NCBI GenBank assembly: GCA_002411015.1
Contig: DHPY01000075.1
Location: 28,801-92,800, forward strand
Direction of reading: 5' to 3'
From: Armatimonadetes bacterium UBA5352
Lineage (GTDB): Bacteria; Armatimonadota; Zipacnadia; Zipacnadales; UBA5352
DNA length: 64,000 nt
Shown: positions 25,614 through 35,051 of the stretch, piece after piece
Layout of the letters: every line of letters starts with the position of its first letter
How positions within the stretch are numbered: position 1 is the first letter of the stretch
The notes under the pieces: model-generated
Databases searched by the model: none
Told to the model about the DNA's origin: nothing
What the model saw: only the letters and a program-made list of their open reading frames with translations
Position numbers and translations under genes: made by a program

Positions 25614-28575
25614 CATCCACAGGTATCCTCAGGTCCTCCGGCCGCAGCGCCAGGTAGCCGTAGAAGCCATCCTCGAAGTAGAGGCTCGCATCCGAGCCGA
25701 AGGTCCCCCAGGTCCGCTCAGGGGCCATCGTGTACTCGATCCGCCAGATGCCCTCCGCGCCCTCGACAACCGGGATGTCCAGTTCCATGTAGATCGCGCC
25801 AGGCAGCTTCGGCTCGGTGTCCATGCGCAGATCGGGATCGTAGACGAGCGCGCCCGTCTCGCCCTGCAGGTCCACCACCAGCTCGCCCCGCGCGTCCCAG
25901 ACGCGGCAGACACAGCCCTTGTCGCGCGTTTGCAGCCGCAGCGGCACGCTCTCGGTGCCCTCTGGCACGTGGAAGTACATCGGCGGCGTACTGCCGGCGA
26001 AGTGCAGGCGCTGGCCGTTGTGTGCGGGGATCAGCAGCGCCGCACCATCGGCCTCGATGGTGAAGCACTCCCCGCCCGCGTCCACTCCGACCGCGGTCAT
26101 GCCCGGGTCGGTCAGCGTCAGGCTCGCAGGCGTGCCATCCGCGCCGGTGGCTGCCGGGTCGAGCAGCCGTCCGGTTACGGGCGCAGCGGCCCAGAGGAGT
26201 GCCTGCTTCCCTTCGCCCAGCCACGGCACGACCTTAGCGGTCACGGTAGCCGTCTGCCCCGGCTCAATGATCGCTCCGAAGTGGTGGCTGTAGCGCAGCA
26301 CGAGCGGCGTCGCGCTGGCAGGCGCCTCCGCCATCGGCCCCTCCACTGGCGCCAACGCGACCTCCTCCATGGCATAGACAGGCAGGGTGCTCTCCCCGGC
26401 GGTGAGCGCTGCGCGCGCCTCTGCCATCGGGGGCCCCTCAGCGGCGCCATTTGCCAGAGCGAGCCGCACGATCGAGAGCATCTGGACCTCCGGCAGCGTG
26501 AAGCGGACGCCGCCGTCCATCGGAGCGACCTCCAGTGCCTGCCCGGACTCATCGCCGGGCGCGATCCACTCGGCCGAGACGGCGTGCGTGCCATCAGGCA
26601 CAGGGCAGATCACCTCGACATCGCGCTGCGTATGCACCTGGCCCTCGCTCGCGATTCGGTAGGCCCTCCCGTCGTCCTCGATCGTGAAGTCCACGTTGTA
26701 GTTGATGAGGTTCACCAGCATTTCGTCACCGGCGGTGCGACGCGCGCTGATGACGACCCCCGGCGCGTTGATGCAGCCGAAGCGCTCGAGCGCCAGCGGG
26801 TCGCTCTCGGTCGCCGCCAGCACGTCATACAGGGGGCCCTTGTACTTGCCGCCGTACATCATCGAGAGCGCGGGCTTGAAGTAGCTCTGGGTGAACTCCC
26901 CGGCCATCTCGGCCCCGAAGAGCGGCGCCTCGCGCAGAGTGCCGGCTCCGGTCATATCGCCGGAGGGGCCGGTCACGATGAGCCTGCCACCGGCATCGGC
27001 ATATGCGCGCAGCAGCGCCGCCTGCTCATCGGTGATGATCCGCGGCGAGGGCAGGATGATCGTGTCATAGCGCGCCAGGCGTTCGGGCGTGCAGTTCGCG
27101 GAGATGACGTAGTCGTGCAGCACCCCGCGGCTCTGGAGGGCGCGGCGGGCGGTCTCAAACTCTCGCACGCTGTCGGCGACTTGACTGTAATCGAGGTAGA
27201 GGTCGTCATACTGCACGAAGAGGGCGACGTCGGCGATACTCTCGCCGGTGCGGGTCCAGTCGCGGTGCGTGCGCAGCCAGCCAAAGAGCCGCTCGCGCGC
27301 GGGGTTGCGGCGCATCACGTTGATATCCGCGCCATCAATGAAAACTCCATCGAGCGCCAGCGCCTGGCAGAACGCAAGCTCATACTGCTTCTGGTGGTGC
27401 GGGCGGGAGATCGAGTCGGGGCGCACGCCCGGCCAGGTGACGGCATCGAGCGCGTGGACCATCTTGTGATCGGTCACCTGCTCGTCCATGGAGTTCCACG
27501 AGACGCCGGGCAGGATCGGCATCTGCCAGTTTCCGACGTAGTGGTAGCGCTTCTCCATGAAGGTGATGTCCTGCCCGTTCTCCGCCCATGGGACGAGCCC
27601 GAGCCCGACATCGGTCGGCTTGAAGACGCTCCAGGTGCCGTTCGCGCAGAGGAAGAAGTTGCCCTCACCGCGCGCCTGCTCGCCACCGTCCTTGATCGCG
27701 CCGAGGAACGCGCCCACGCTCTCAGCGCGGAAGCGCCTCGTGTCGAAGGCCCACTTCGCGTCCTCAAGCACACACTCAGCGTAGTCGTTCACGCCGAAGT
27801 ACGCTCGCAGGTCGTCAGGCGTGTACCGCTCGCGCAGGTAGCGCTGCCACTCGCGCTGGCAGTCGGGGCAGGTGCATGAGTTGCCGGGGTTGTCAACGAA
27901 GATGCCGGTATAGCCCTCCATCGCGCAGTAGTTGGCCAGAGCGCGGTGATAGGTGCGCCAGGCGGGGTCGTTCACGCAGCCCGCGTAGACCTGGTTGCCG
28001 AAGGCATCCACGCCCCAGTACGAGCCCAGGTACTTCTTCCCGCCGCGTAGCTGGATCCAGTCCCACGGCTCCTCCGCGGGCTTCTCACCGAGCAGCGGCA
28101 TGATCCCGCGGAACTCGTCCCAGTTGTCGTAGAGGGTGTACATCCCTGAGCGATTCTCGGGGGTGAGCGCGAGCTTCACCGCGCAGACGTAGCGGCAGTA
28201 CTCGTTGATGCCGAGGTCGCGCCACGACTGCAGCTGTGCCGTGACCTTCGGGCGGTAGTCATTGAGTATCTCGGCGGTGATGCGCTGATCCTGCGTCCAG
28301 CCCCAGTTGTGGCTGAGCGGGGCCTGATCGTAGGCGCGGTAGTTGATATCGGGGACGGCGGCGCCAAGGGCCTCCATGTAGCCCGGCCAGCCCTCGGCGG
28401 CGCCCGCCTCGTTGAACGGGTGAGGCGGGTCCACCTGCGCGGCAACCCAGGCGTCATCATCCTCAGGGTGGTGCACGTACATGAAGACGAAGGTCCTCGG
28501 GGGCTCATCGAGGTCGGCAAAGACGGGGGCGATGCCGGCGGACAGGAGCAGGAGGATGGCGATCAGCCTGCGCAT
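25603..28575 (-). CDS. Secreted GH42-like glycosidase-type protein with a GATase-like (trimerisation) domain
   Basis: The 990-residue protein has a signal peptide (MRRLIAILLLLSAGIAPVFA). An N-terminal TIM-barrel-like region carries GYTGIFVDNPGNSCTCPDCQ, whose cysteine cluster recurs in GH42-like and related families, and SRPHHQKQYELAFCQAL. A glutamine-amidotransferase-like domain follows (RYDTIILPSPRIITDEQAALL, shown here in part as ILPSPRIITDEQ), as in the beta-galactosidase trimerisation domain. The C-terminus is beta-sandwich. The ATG at 28575 has GGAGG upstream. It is 65 bp behind an MFS gene on the same strand, so it may be co-transcribed. The catalytic family is not certain. Confidence 0.65.
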   Translation of the reverse strand: MRRLIAILLLLSAGIAPVFADLDEPPRTFVFMYVHHPEDDDAWVAAQVDPPHPFNEAGAAEGWPGYMEALGAAVPDINYRAYDQAPLSHNWGWTQDQRITAEILNDYRPKVTAQLQSWRDLGINEYCRYVCAVKLALTPENRSGMYTLYDNWDEFRGIMPLLGEKPAEEPWDWIQLRGGKKYLGSYWGVDAFGNQVYAGCVNDPAWRTYHRALANYCAMEGYTGIFVDNPGNSCTCPDCQREWQRYLRERYTPDDLRAYFGVNDYAECVLEDAKWAFDTRRFRAESVGAFLGAIKDGGEQARGEGNFFLCANGTWSVFKPTDVGLGLVPWAENGQDITFMEKRYHYVGNWQMPILPGVSWNSMDEQVTDHKMVHALDAVTWPGVRPDSISRPHHQKQYELAFCQALALDGVFIDGADINVMRRNPARERLFGWLRTHRDWTRTGESIADVALFVQYDDLYLDYSQVADSVREFETARRALQSRGVLHDYVISANCTPERLARYDTIILPSPRIITDEQAALLRAYADAGGRLIVTGPSGDMTGAGTLREAPLFGAEMAGEFTQSYFKPALSMMYGGKYKGPLYDVLAATESDPLALERFGCINAPGVVISARRTAGDEMLVNLINYNVDFTIEDDGRAYRIASEGQVHTQRDVEVICPVPDGTHAVSAEWIAPGDESGQALEVAPMDGGVRFTLPEVQMLSIVRLALANGAAEGPPMAEARAALTAGESTLPVYAMEEVALAPVEGPMAEAPASATPLVLRYSHHFGAIIEPGQTATVTAKVVPWLGEGKQALLWAAAPVTGRLLDPAATGADGTPASLTLTDPGMTAVGVDAGGECFTIEADGAALLIPAHNGQRLHFAGSTPPMYFHVPEGTESVPLRLQTRDKGCVCRVWDARGELVVDLQGETGALVYDPDLRMDTEPKLPGAIYMELDIPVVEGAEGIWRIEYTMAPERTWGTFGSDASLYFEDGFYGYLALRPEDLRIPVDGEG

Positions 28576-28640
28576 GGCGGTGCCTCCACGCGGAAGATAG
28601 TGCGCGACAGCGCCTTCCGCAATGGAGGCACGGGGACCTG

Positions 28641-29939
28641 CTACTTCGCCGCGATTGGCTCCTCGTCGGCGTCTTCGGACGTCCGTTCAACCTCCAGGTG
28701 CCCCTTCGGGCGCACGAAGAGCGCAATGAGCAGAGCGCAGATGAGCTGGAGGATGCCCATGACAATGAACGGGAGCCGCATGCCCATCCCGGAGGCCATG
28801 AAGCCGCCGACGAGAGGGCCGAGGGCGAATCCGAGGCACATTGCGGATGTCGTGATGCCGAAGGTGCGCCCGAGAGTGTCCGGGGAGACGCTTGCGCCGA
28901 TCATCGCGTTCATTGCGGGCCCGCCGCCGCCGGCGATCAGGCCCCAGCCGACCCGCAGGCCGAAGAGCTGCCCGATGCTCTGCGCGAAGGCATGCGGGAT
29001 GCTGAAGAACGCCGAGCCCGCGTTGGCGACGACAAGCACCCGCCGATGGCCGATGCGGTCGGCGAGCCGCCCGACGACGATGCAGGCAAGGCCCGAGGCA
29101 ATGCCGCCGACAGCCATGAGCTGACCGGTGACTGTGGCAGCGCGATCGGTCTGCGCGATCTGCTCCACGAAAAGCGGGAAGATCGGACCGACGAACGTGA
29201 CCGCGAACGCGGAGAGGAAGAATGCGCTCAGCAGGGCCGCCAGCCCGCCTCTGCCGAAGACCTCGCGCAGGCCGTGGTTGCCGTTGCCGCGCTCCTCCGG
29301 CCGCACACGCTGCTCGGTCGTGAAGAAGAGCACAACGAAGCCGGAGATAGCCCAGAGGGCGCCGCAGACGAAGAAGGGGATACGGTAGCCGTAGGTATCA
29401 GCGACGACGCCGCCCATCCACGGCCCGGCGGCGTTACCCACGATCAGGCCGGTCTGCAGCAGCCCCATGGCGGCTCCAAGGTGCTTGCGCGGCGTGACCG
29501 AGGCGACCATCGTATTGCAGGCCGAGCCGGTGCCGGTGAGGGCGCCCTGCATGAACCGGAAGATCACAAGCTGCCAGATGGTCTGGGAGAAGCCCATGAG
29601 GGCGATGGTGATCGCGCCGCCGAACATTGCGCGCTGGAGCATCAGCTTGCGCCCGTAGCGGTCTGCGAGACTCCCCCAGATCGGCTGGAAGATCGTGAGG
29701 CTCATCCCGGCGGCGAACATTGCCACTCCGGAGTAGGAGCTGACCATACGCTCGTCGGCAACGCCGAGATCGCGCACGAAGAGGGGCAGAAAGGGCATCA
29801 CAAATGAGAAGCCGACAGCAGCCAGCAGGTTCGCGAACCAGACCGCCCAAAGGGTACGACGCCAGTGGGGATCGATGACTTCATCAGCCTGTCCGCAGGC
29901 CGGTGGCTGTGATGTCTGCTGCAAGTGTTCGGTCGCCAT
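28641..29939 (-). CDS. MFS transporter (DHA1-like)
   Basis: Twelve hydrophobic segments span 432 residues. The MFS signature appears after helix 2 as GSLADRYGRKL and again in the second half as GRLADRIGHRR. An Asn/Gly-rich helix 5 (GLLQTGLIVGNAAGPWMGG) is typical of DHA1 efflux pumps and of some sugar exporters. It probably works as a proton-coupled transporter in the inner membrane; the substrate is unknown. The ATG at 29939 has GAGG six bases upstream, with a GTG one codon earlier. It lies between the short fragment at 29.9-30.3 kb and the GH42-like gene, all on the minus strand. Confidence 0.88.
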   Translation of the reverse strand: MATEHLQQTSQPPACGQADEVIDPHWRRTLWAVWFANLLAAVGFSFVMPFLPLFVRDLGVADERMVSSYSGVAMFAAGMSLTIFQPIWGSLADRYGRKLMLQRAMFGGAITIALMGFSQTIWQLVIFRFMQGALTGTGSACNTMVASVTPRKHLGAAMGLLQTGLIVGNAAGPWMGGVVADTYGYRIPFFVCGALWAISGFVVLFFTTEQRVRPEERGNGNHGLREVFGRGGLAALLSAFFLSAFAVTFVGPIFPLFVEQIAQTDRAATVTGQLMAVGGIASGLACIVVGRLADRIGHRRVLVVANAGSAFFSIPHAFAQSIGQLFGLRVGWGLIAGGGGPAMNAMIGASVSPDTLGRTFGITTSAMCLGFALGPLVGGFMASGMGMRLPFIVMGILQLICALLIALFVRPKGHLEVERTSEDADEEPIAAK

Positions 29940-29949
29940 CACGCCTCAA

Positions 29950-30279
29950 CTACCGGCAGGAAGAGGGGCCGCGTGCACGCAGCCCGATGAGTTCACGCTC
30001 TGAAACATGATACTCCAGCCGCTGGAGAAGGGCAAGTCCGCTCTCCACGCCATCCAAGGCGCCGTAGTAGATCAGCCAGCCATCCTCCGTGCGCACCGCG
30101 CTTGGCGCGTGGGTGTTCCGGAACGGCCCCTCGAGCGGCTCGAGTAGTGGCGCCCGCACATCACAGGTGAGGTTGAGCGTGCCCGCCTCCCACCACTGCG
30201 GCTGGAACTCGCGGGCCGCCACGCCGGTGATCTGCACGCAGCCATCCGGAGCGACACCCGCGACAGGCTCCATCGTCAC
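29950..30279 (-). CDS. Short beta-propeller-like fragment (possible remnant)
   Basis: The 109 residues include GPFRNTHAPSAVRTEDGWLI followed by YYGALDG, which resembles one blade of a GH43/GH32/GH130-type five-bladed propeller. That family needs about 300 residues, so this is at most a fragment. The frame stays open upstream to the TGA that ends the PL22-like gene and is in register with it, so the fragment could be a former extension of that protein or the tail of a deleted gene. The GTG start (30279) is weak. It may not be expressed. Confidence 0.35.
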   Translation of the reverse strand: MTMEPVAGVAPDGCVQITGVAAREFQPQWWEAGTLNLTCDVRAPLLEPLEGPFRNTHAPSAVRTEDGWLIYYGALDGVESGLALLQRLEYHVSERELIGLRARGPSSCR

Positions 30280-30354
30280 CTGCGCAGTGCCGGGACTGCG
30301 GCGAGCGGCAGCACTCCGCCCATCAGCATGTGACGCGTGTCGGACCGCCTCCGC

Positions 30355-31521
30355 TCAGATGCCCTCGAGCCAGCCGTCCACGAGGTAGGCGCCGTAGACC
30401 TGCGGTAGGCCGTTGCGGCGCGCGGTGAAGATCACCCACCTGTTGTCGGCGGTCATGTATGGATGCGCGTGCGCCCACTGCTGGCCGTCGTACTCAGTGC
30501 GGCTGAAGGCCAGACGCTTGCAGCGGCCGGTCTCGAGGTTGCCGATGTAGATCGGCACGCCCTCCTCGCCAGTGTCGCCGATCCAGAAGCGCCCATCGGC
30601 GGTGACGCTGACGTGGCCGACGCGGGTGCCGGGGTTCGGCACAACCGTGGGCCCCTCATCGCCAACTGCGCCCACGTAGATGTTCGCGCCGGTATCGGGA
30701 TCAACCGCGGTTGAGAAGAAGATGCCGCTCTTATCCCCCACCCACGCCTCGTGGCCGGTCGGTCGGAGGGTATGCGGGAGATCAGCGGGGAAGAGCTCCA
30801 TCTCGCCGCTGAGGTCGATCTCGCCGAGCAGCACCTGCTTCACGTCGGGCATCTGGTTGAGCTGGATGAGCACCTTGTTCCGCCCATCGCGCGAGAACTG
30901 CTCGTGCTTAGCGAGGTAGCCGGGCTTGTCGAGGAGCACGCGCCACTCGCCGCTCTCGATGTCGAGCAGGTCAACGCGCGTGACCTCCGCGCCCTCGGGA
31001 CGCACCGCGACCGCGAACCAGCGGTGATCGGGCGAGACGGTGCCGTAGGAGTAGCTGCCGCGCTCCGGCGGCAGCGGCGCGATGTTCTCGATCTCGAGGG
31101 TGGTGTAGTTGCAGCGCCGCAGCATCGGCACTCCGTCCACGGTCTGGCGGTAGTAGAGCCAGTCGCTCCACGGGTGGAAGGCCGGGAAGGGCGGCTTGCC
31201 CGAGAGAATCTCGTGGCGGGAGCCGTCGTAGAGGTCGAAGATCTCGATCCCGCCGCGCAGATCGCCCTGCGAGTAGTAGCGGATTGCGATCCGCCGCGAG
31301 GCCGGATCGGAGTAGGGTTGCTCGCCGTAGATGTTGTCTGCCGGCCGCTCATCCGCACCGAGCAGGTAGACCTTCGCGCCGCTCTCCTCGTCAACCTCGA
31401 CCGGTTCTCCGAGCATCGGGGCACCTCCGTCTTGCGCGCCGACCATACAGGCGGCGGTCAACAGCAGCAGGCCGATCAGCCTGCGTAGAGTGACTACTCT
31501 CGTGCGCTGCAATGCGCTCAT
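30355..31521 (-). CDS. Secreted oligogalacturonate-lyase-like (PL22-type) beta-propeller
   Basis: A signal peptide (TLRRLIGLLLLTAACMVGAQ) precedes about 360 residues of propeller repeats: PASRRIAIRYYSQGD, PWSDWLYYRQTVDG, YGTVSPDHRWFAVA, GHVSVTADGRFWIGD and HPYMTADNRWVIFTAR. The 388-residue length and the order of repeats fit oligogalacturonate lyase-like proteins, which cleave unsaturated pectin oligomers. Related TolB/WD40-like propellers are an alternative. I chose the ATG at 31521, which places the signal peptide close to the start; an ATG at 31566 is possible. It diverges from the Eis-like acetyltransferase. Confidence 0.65.
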   Translation of the reverse strand: MSALQRTRVVTLRRLIGLLLLTAACMVGAQDGGAPMLGEPVEVDEESGAKVYLLGADERPADNIYGEQPYSDPASRRIAIRYYSQGDLRGGIEIFDLYDGSRHEILSGKPPFPAFHPWSDWLYYRQTVDGVPMLRRCNYTTLEIENIAPLPPERGSYSYGTVSPDHRWFAVAVRPEGAEVTRVDLLDIESGEWRVLLDKPGYLAKHEQFSRDGRNKVLIQLNQMPDVKQVLLGEIDLSGEMELFPADLPHTLRPTGHEAWVGDKSGIFFSTAVDPDTGANIYVGAVGDEGPTVVPNPGTRVGHVSVTADGRFWIGDTGEEGVPIYIGNLETGRCKRLAFSRTEYDGQQWAHAHPYMTADNRWVIFTARRNGLPQVYGAYLVDGWLEGI

Positions 31522-31670
31522 CCTCACATTGAGTGGTTCAACGCGAGGTCTCTTTCCTCGCACCATGGAGCCAATCCTCCACCACCGGAGCGTCGGTGAG
31601 CGAAGGAGTCCGCCGTGCCGGTGCTGAACTCTCAGGACGATCCAGGTTCGCCACCAGTTCGGAGGTTCCC

Positions 31671-32864
31671 ATGGGCGCCATCAGCATCCGCGAGTTCCAG
31701 CCCGACGACATCGAGAGCTTCCACGCGCTGCACGATGCGGTCTTCCCGCCTGTCCCGTTCGAGGAGATGCGGCGATGGATGGCGCGCGATGATGTCACCG
31801 CCGGGGTGGCCGTGCAGGACGGACGCATCGTTGGCGAGATCCCGCTGCACATCCGGCGCTTCGTGCTGCGCCCAGGGGTCTCCGTGCGCGTGGCCTTCGA
31901 GCATTCGGTCTGCGTGGATGAATCCATGCGCGGCGAGGGCGTTGGCAGTCGCATCCAGGATGCTATGAAGCAGTTCATTCGCGACCGGGTCGAGGCGCTG
32001 ACGGTCTACCGCGGTGGTGAGCGCACTGCGGCGTACAATCACTACGACAAGAACGGGCTGACCGACTGCTGCTACATGCGCGGCTGGGTGAACAGCGCAC
32101 CCGAGTCAGTCGCGGAGGCCATCGGCGAGCCGCTCGACGCGCCCGCCATCATCGAGCGCGAGCAGCAGTTCGCGGCGAGCTTCGCCTCGGCCAACGCTCA
32201 TGCGGGAGGCTATCAGCAGCGCGATCCGGGCTTCTACGAGATCGCCTTCATGCAGCTTGAGGCCGTGGAGCTTGGCGGGGAGTACGCGGCGCTGGCGGTC
32301 GAGGAGGAGGGCCGGCCGCTCGGGCACTGCATCGTGCGGCTGATCGAGGGGCAGGCAGTGCGCGTGCTGGAGCTCGCGCCGCGCGGGCGTGACCTCGCGA
32401 TGGCGGCGCGGCTGCTGCGGGGCGTCTGCGCCCTGGCGACCGATCGTCGAGTCGCGGTCTCGGTGGAGCTGCACGATGGCGGCGCATATACACCGGTCTT
32501 CGAGGCGCTGGGCTTCCGGCCGCAGCCGCGCGGGAACATGATCATGGCCTGCCCGCTCGACTGGGAGCGGCTCGCGAACATCGTCTGGGCGCCGCAGAGT
32601 GAGCTTTCGACGGTACGGGTGCGCGTCTGGACGCCGCAGGAGGAGTTCGTGGCACACGAGCCGGGCGGCGAGCCAACGCGCGAGATCACGGTCGAGATGA
32701 AGCACCACCAGGCGGTGCGCTGGCTGATGTGCCGGCTGAATCTGGCGCCGCTGGTGGCGCAGGAGATCGTGATGATCCGCGGCGCTCGGCCCGGCGATCT
32801 GGAGGCGCTGAGCCGAGCAATCCCGTTCAGCGCCTGGGAGTACCAGGGCATAGACCACATCTGA
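31671..32864 (+). CDS. Eis-like GNAT N-acetyltransferase
   Basis: The 397-residue protein has an N-terminal GNAT domain with the acetyl-CoA-binding strand VAFEHSVCVDESMRGEGVGSR. A second, degenerate GNAT region follows (about residues 200-300), then a C-terminal sterol-carrier-like part (EITVEMKHHQAVRWLMCRLN). This three-part layout is that of Eis-type acetyltransferases, which acetylate amines such as aminoglycosides or protein lysines. GGAGG lies six bases before the ATG at 31671. The frame is open upstream but looks non-coding there. A MarC gene follows after 12 bp, so the two are likely co-transcribed. Confidence 0.78.
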   Translation: MGAISIREFQPDDIESFHALHDAVFPPVPFEEMRRWMARDDVTAGVAVQDGRIVGEIPLHIRRFVLRPGVSVRVAFEHSVCVDESMRGEGVGSRIQDAMKQFIRDRVEALTVYRGGERTAAYNHYDKNGLTDCCYMRGWVNSAPESVAEAIGEPLDAPAIIEREQQFAASFASANAHAGGYQQRDPGFYEIAFMQLEAVELGGEYAALAVEEEGRPLGHCIVRLIEGQAVRVLELAPRGRDLAMAARLLRGVCALATDRRVAVSVELHDGGAYTPVFEALGFRPQPRGNMIMACPLDWERLANIVWAPQSELSTVRVRVWTPQEEFVAHEPGGEPTREITVEMKHHQAVRWLMCRLNLAPLVAQEIVMIRGARPGDLEALSRAIPFSAWEYQGIDHI

Positions 32865-32876
32865 AGGAGCGCGTGG

Positions 32877-33488
32877 ATGACTGCTTCCGAGATAGTCGTC
32901 GCCATCGGAGAGACCTCGCTTGCGCTCTTTATCATCATAGACCCGATCGCCGGCCTGCCGATCATCTCGAGCCTGTTCCGCCAGTTCTCGCCGGAGGAAC
33001 AGCGGCGCTCCATAGACACCTCGATCCTCGTGAGTGCCGGAGTCTTGCTGGGCTTCGGGGCCCTGGGGCTGCAGCTCATGCGCATCCTCGGCGTGAGCTT
33101 CAGCGAGATGCTGATCGCAGGCGGGCTGCTCTTCCTGGTGCTCGGGATGGACATGCTCTTCGGGCTACTCCCGAACGCGCAGTGCGACCCGCGCACTGTC
33201 TGCATTGTGCCGGTCGCCTCGCCCCTGCTGGCGGGGCCGGGCGCGATCACGACCACTCTCGTGGCCGTCCAGCGATTCCCGTTCCCGACCGGCTATCTCA
33301 TCGCGGCGGCCGCCGTGGTCGTCGCGCTGTTCGCGAGCTGGCTGATCCTCCGGCGCGTGGATGAGCTCACGCGCCTGCTCGGCGAGCGCGGCGCGCTGAT
33401 CATCGGCAAGCTGATGGGGATCGTGGTCACCTCAATCGCGGTGAGCTTCGTGGTCCGCGGCGTGGAGGGGATCATCGCGGGGCAGTAG
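32877..33488 (+). CDS. MarC-family integral membrane protein
   Basis: The 203-residue protein has six hydrophobic helices. Family marks are LFIIIDPIAGLPIISSLF in helix 1 and PVASPLLAGPGAITTTLVA in the middle, both characteristic of MarC/UPF0056. The molecular role of the family is not established, and the old link with multiple antibiotic resistance was withdrawn for E. coli MarC. It sits 12 bp after the Eis-like gene. The ATG at 32877 has GAAGGAG upstream. It is full length. Confidence 0.9.
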   Translation: MTASEIVVAIGETSLALFIIIDPIAGLPIISSLFRQFSPEEQRRSIDTSILVSAGVLLGFGALGLQLMRILGVSFSEMLIAGGLLFLVLGMDMLFGLLPNAQCDPRTVCIVPVASPLLAGPGAITTTLVAVQRFPFPTGYLIAAAAVVVALFASWLILRRVDELTRLLGERGALIIGKLMGIVVTSIAVSFVVRGVEGIIAGQ

Positions 33489-33581
33489 CGGATCGCCAGC
33501 TTGCTTGTTCAACTATGTACAATCTAGGCACCGAAAACCTGATAGATCTTCGACAGAGTAGTTGTGATGAGGAGCGTCCCC

Positions 33582-35039
33582 ATGGGTATCGCCGAAGTCA
33601 TGCCAACGCCGAAGCAGATGGATCTCTCCACGGAGCAGACGGTGCTGGTGGATCACTCCTGGCGCGTGGCCGATGAGTCGGACGCGATCGACATCGGGAC
33701 GAAGTTCGCCGAGGCGTTCTGCATCGGCATGAACGATGCGCCGAACGAGGTCGCGCTTCGGCGTGACAGCAGCCTCGGCGCCGAGGAGTACCGGCTGGAG
33801 ATCGCGCCGGGGCGGATCGAGGTCGCGGCGGCCCATCGGCCGGGCTTCATGCACGCGCTGGCGACGATCTCGCAGCTACGCAACGGGCCGCTGCTGCCGG
33901 TCGGCACCATCAGCGACCGCCCGCGGCTGCCTCTGCGCGGCCTGCAGCTCATGGTCGAGAAGATCTACCAGTTCAACGAGGAGCAGATCCTCTCCCTCAT
34001 CCGCTCAGCGGCCCGGCACAAGCTCAACGCGCTGCTGATCGAGTTCGGCGACCGCTTCCCGTTCGAGGCGCCGCACGAGGCCGTCGCGTCGCCGTCGGCG
34101 CTGACCCGGCAGCAACTGCGGCGGATCGTTGACGAGGCGCGCGATCTCGGGCTGGAGATCATCCCGCTGGTGCAGTGCATCGGGCACCTCGAGTGGTTGC
34201 TGCAGCACGAGGAGTACGCGGATCTGCGCGAGGAGAACGAGGCGCGCGCACAGTTCTGCCCGCTCAACGAGCGCGCAGTGACCGTTTGGGGTGAACTGAC
34301 TGAGCAGGTGGTGGAGTCTATCGGCGGTGGCGAGCGCGTGCACGTCGGCGGAGACGAGACGCGGCAGCTTGGCGTCTGCCCGAAGTGCGCAGCGCGGGTC
34401 GCGGAAGCCGGGAAGGGACGGCTCTATGCCGACCACGTCAACCGCGTCTGCGAGTGGCTCGACCAGCGTGGCATGGCGCCGATCATCTGGGATGACATCC
34501 TCTGCGCCCACCCGGAGACGATGGGCTACCTGCATGAGGCCGCGCAGGTCATGTACTGGGACTACTGGACGACGCAGAACCCGAGCCCGCTGCTGGTGGC
34601 GCGCGGGAGCAACGCCGGCGCCGTGGTCTACGACGAGCGCTGGAACTCGGAGTGGGCAGGGGAGCTGCCGGAGATCACCCGCCGGACCCTCGACCGCTTC
34701 GCCCGGCCGGCGAACCTCGAGAGCGATCTGGGCGAGGCCTACCTCGACACATACCGGGAATATCTCGGCGATCAGTTCCCGAGGCATGTCCCGGCGATGC
34801 CCTACATCGAGTACTATCAGGCGCGCGGGCGTGTCGTCTACGGCGCGCCGACATGCTCAGGCAACCACAGCTTCTGGCACACGCTGCCGGATCTCCAGCG
34901 GCATGTGGAGAACATCAAGACCTTTGCGGATCGGTGCATTGAGACACGCGCCGCCGGCATGATCACGAGCGCGTGGTATAATCGCAGTCCGGAGTTGCTG
35001 CACCTTGGTATCGTGGCGACGGCTGAGTTCAGCTGGTGA
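33582..35039 (+). CDS. GH20 beta-N-acetylhexosaminidase-like enzyme
   Basis: The N-terminal alpha/beta domain (about residues 1-115) resembles the GH20b fold. The TIM barrel starts at PRLPLRGLQLMVEKIYQF and contains the catalytic Asp-Glu pair in HVGGDET (Asp258, Glu259). A CPKCAARV motif follows directly. The intact pair supports substrate-assisted cleavage of terminal GlcNAc/GalNAc. No signal peptide is seen, so it is probably cytoplasmic. The protein has 485 residues from the ATG at 33582, with AGGAG eight bases upstream. An RimJ-type acetyltransferase starts 13 bp later. Confidence 0.82.
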   Translation: MGIAEVMPTPKQMDLSTEQTVLVDHSWRVADESDAIDIGTKFAEAFCIGMNDAPNEVALRRDSSLGAEEYRLEIAPGRIEVAAAHRPGFMHALATISQLRNGPLLPVGTISDRPRLPLRGLQLMVEKIYQFNEEQILSLIRSAARHKLNALLIEFGDRFPFEAPHEAVASPSALTRQQLRRIVDEARDLGLEIIPLVQCIGHLEWLLQHEEYADLREENEARAQFCPLNERAVTVWGELTEQVVESIGGGERVHVGGDETRQLGVCPKCAARVAEAGKGRLYADHVNRVCEWLDQRGMAPIIWDDILCAHPETMGYLHEAAQVMYWDYWTTQNPSPLLVARGSNAGAVVYDERWNSEWAGELPEITRRTLDRFARPANLESDLGEAYLDTYREYLGDQFPRHVPAMPYIEYYQARGRVVYGAPTCSGNHSFWHTLPDLQRHVENIKTFADRCIETRAAGMITSAWYNRSPELLHLGIVATAEFSW

Positions 35040-35051
35040 GCGGTGAGAGTC

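Noticed and set aside
33501..33523. Promoter for the GH20 gene (TTGCTT and TACAAT)
   Set aside because: The boxes are only 11 bp apart, too close for a sigma-70 promoter.
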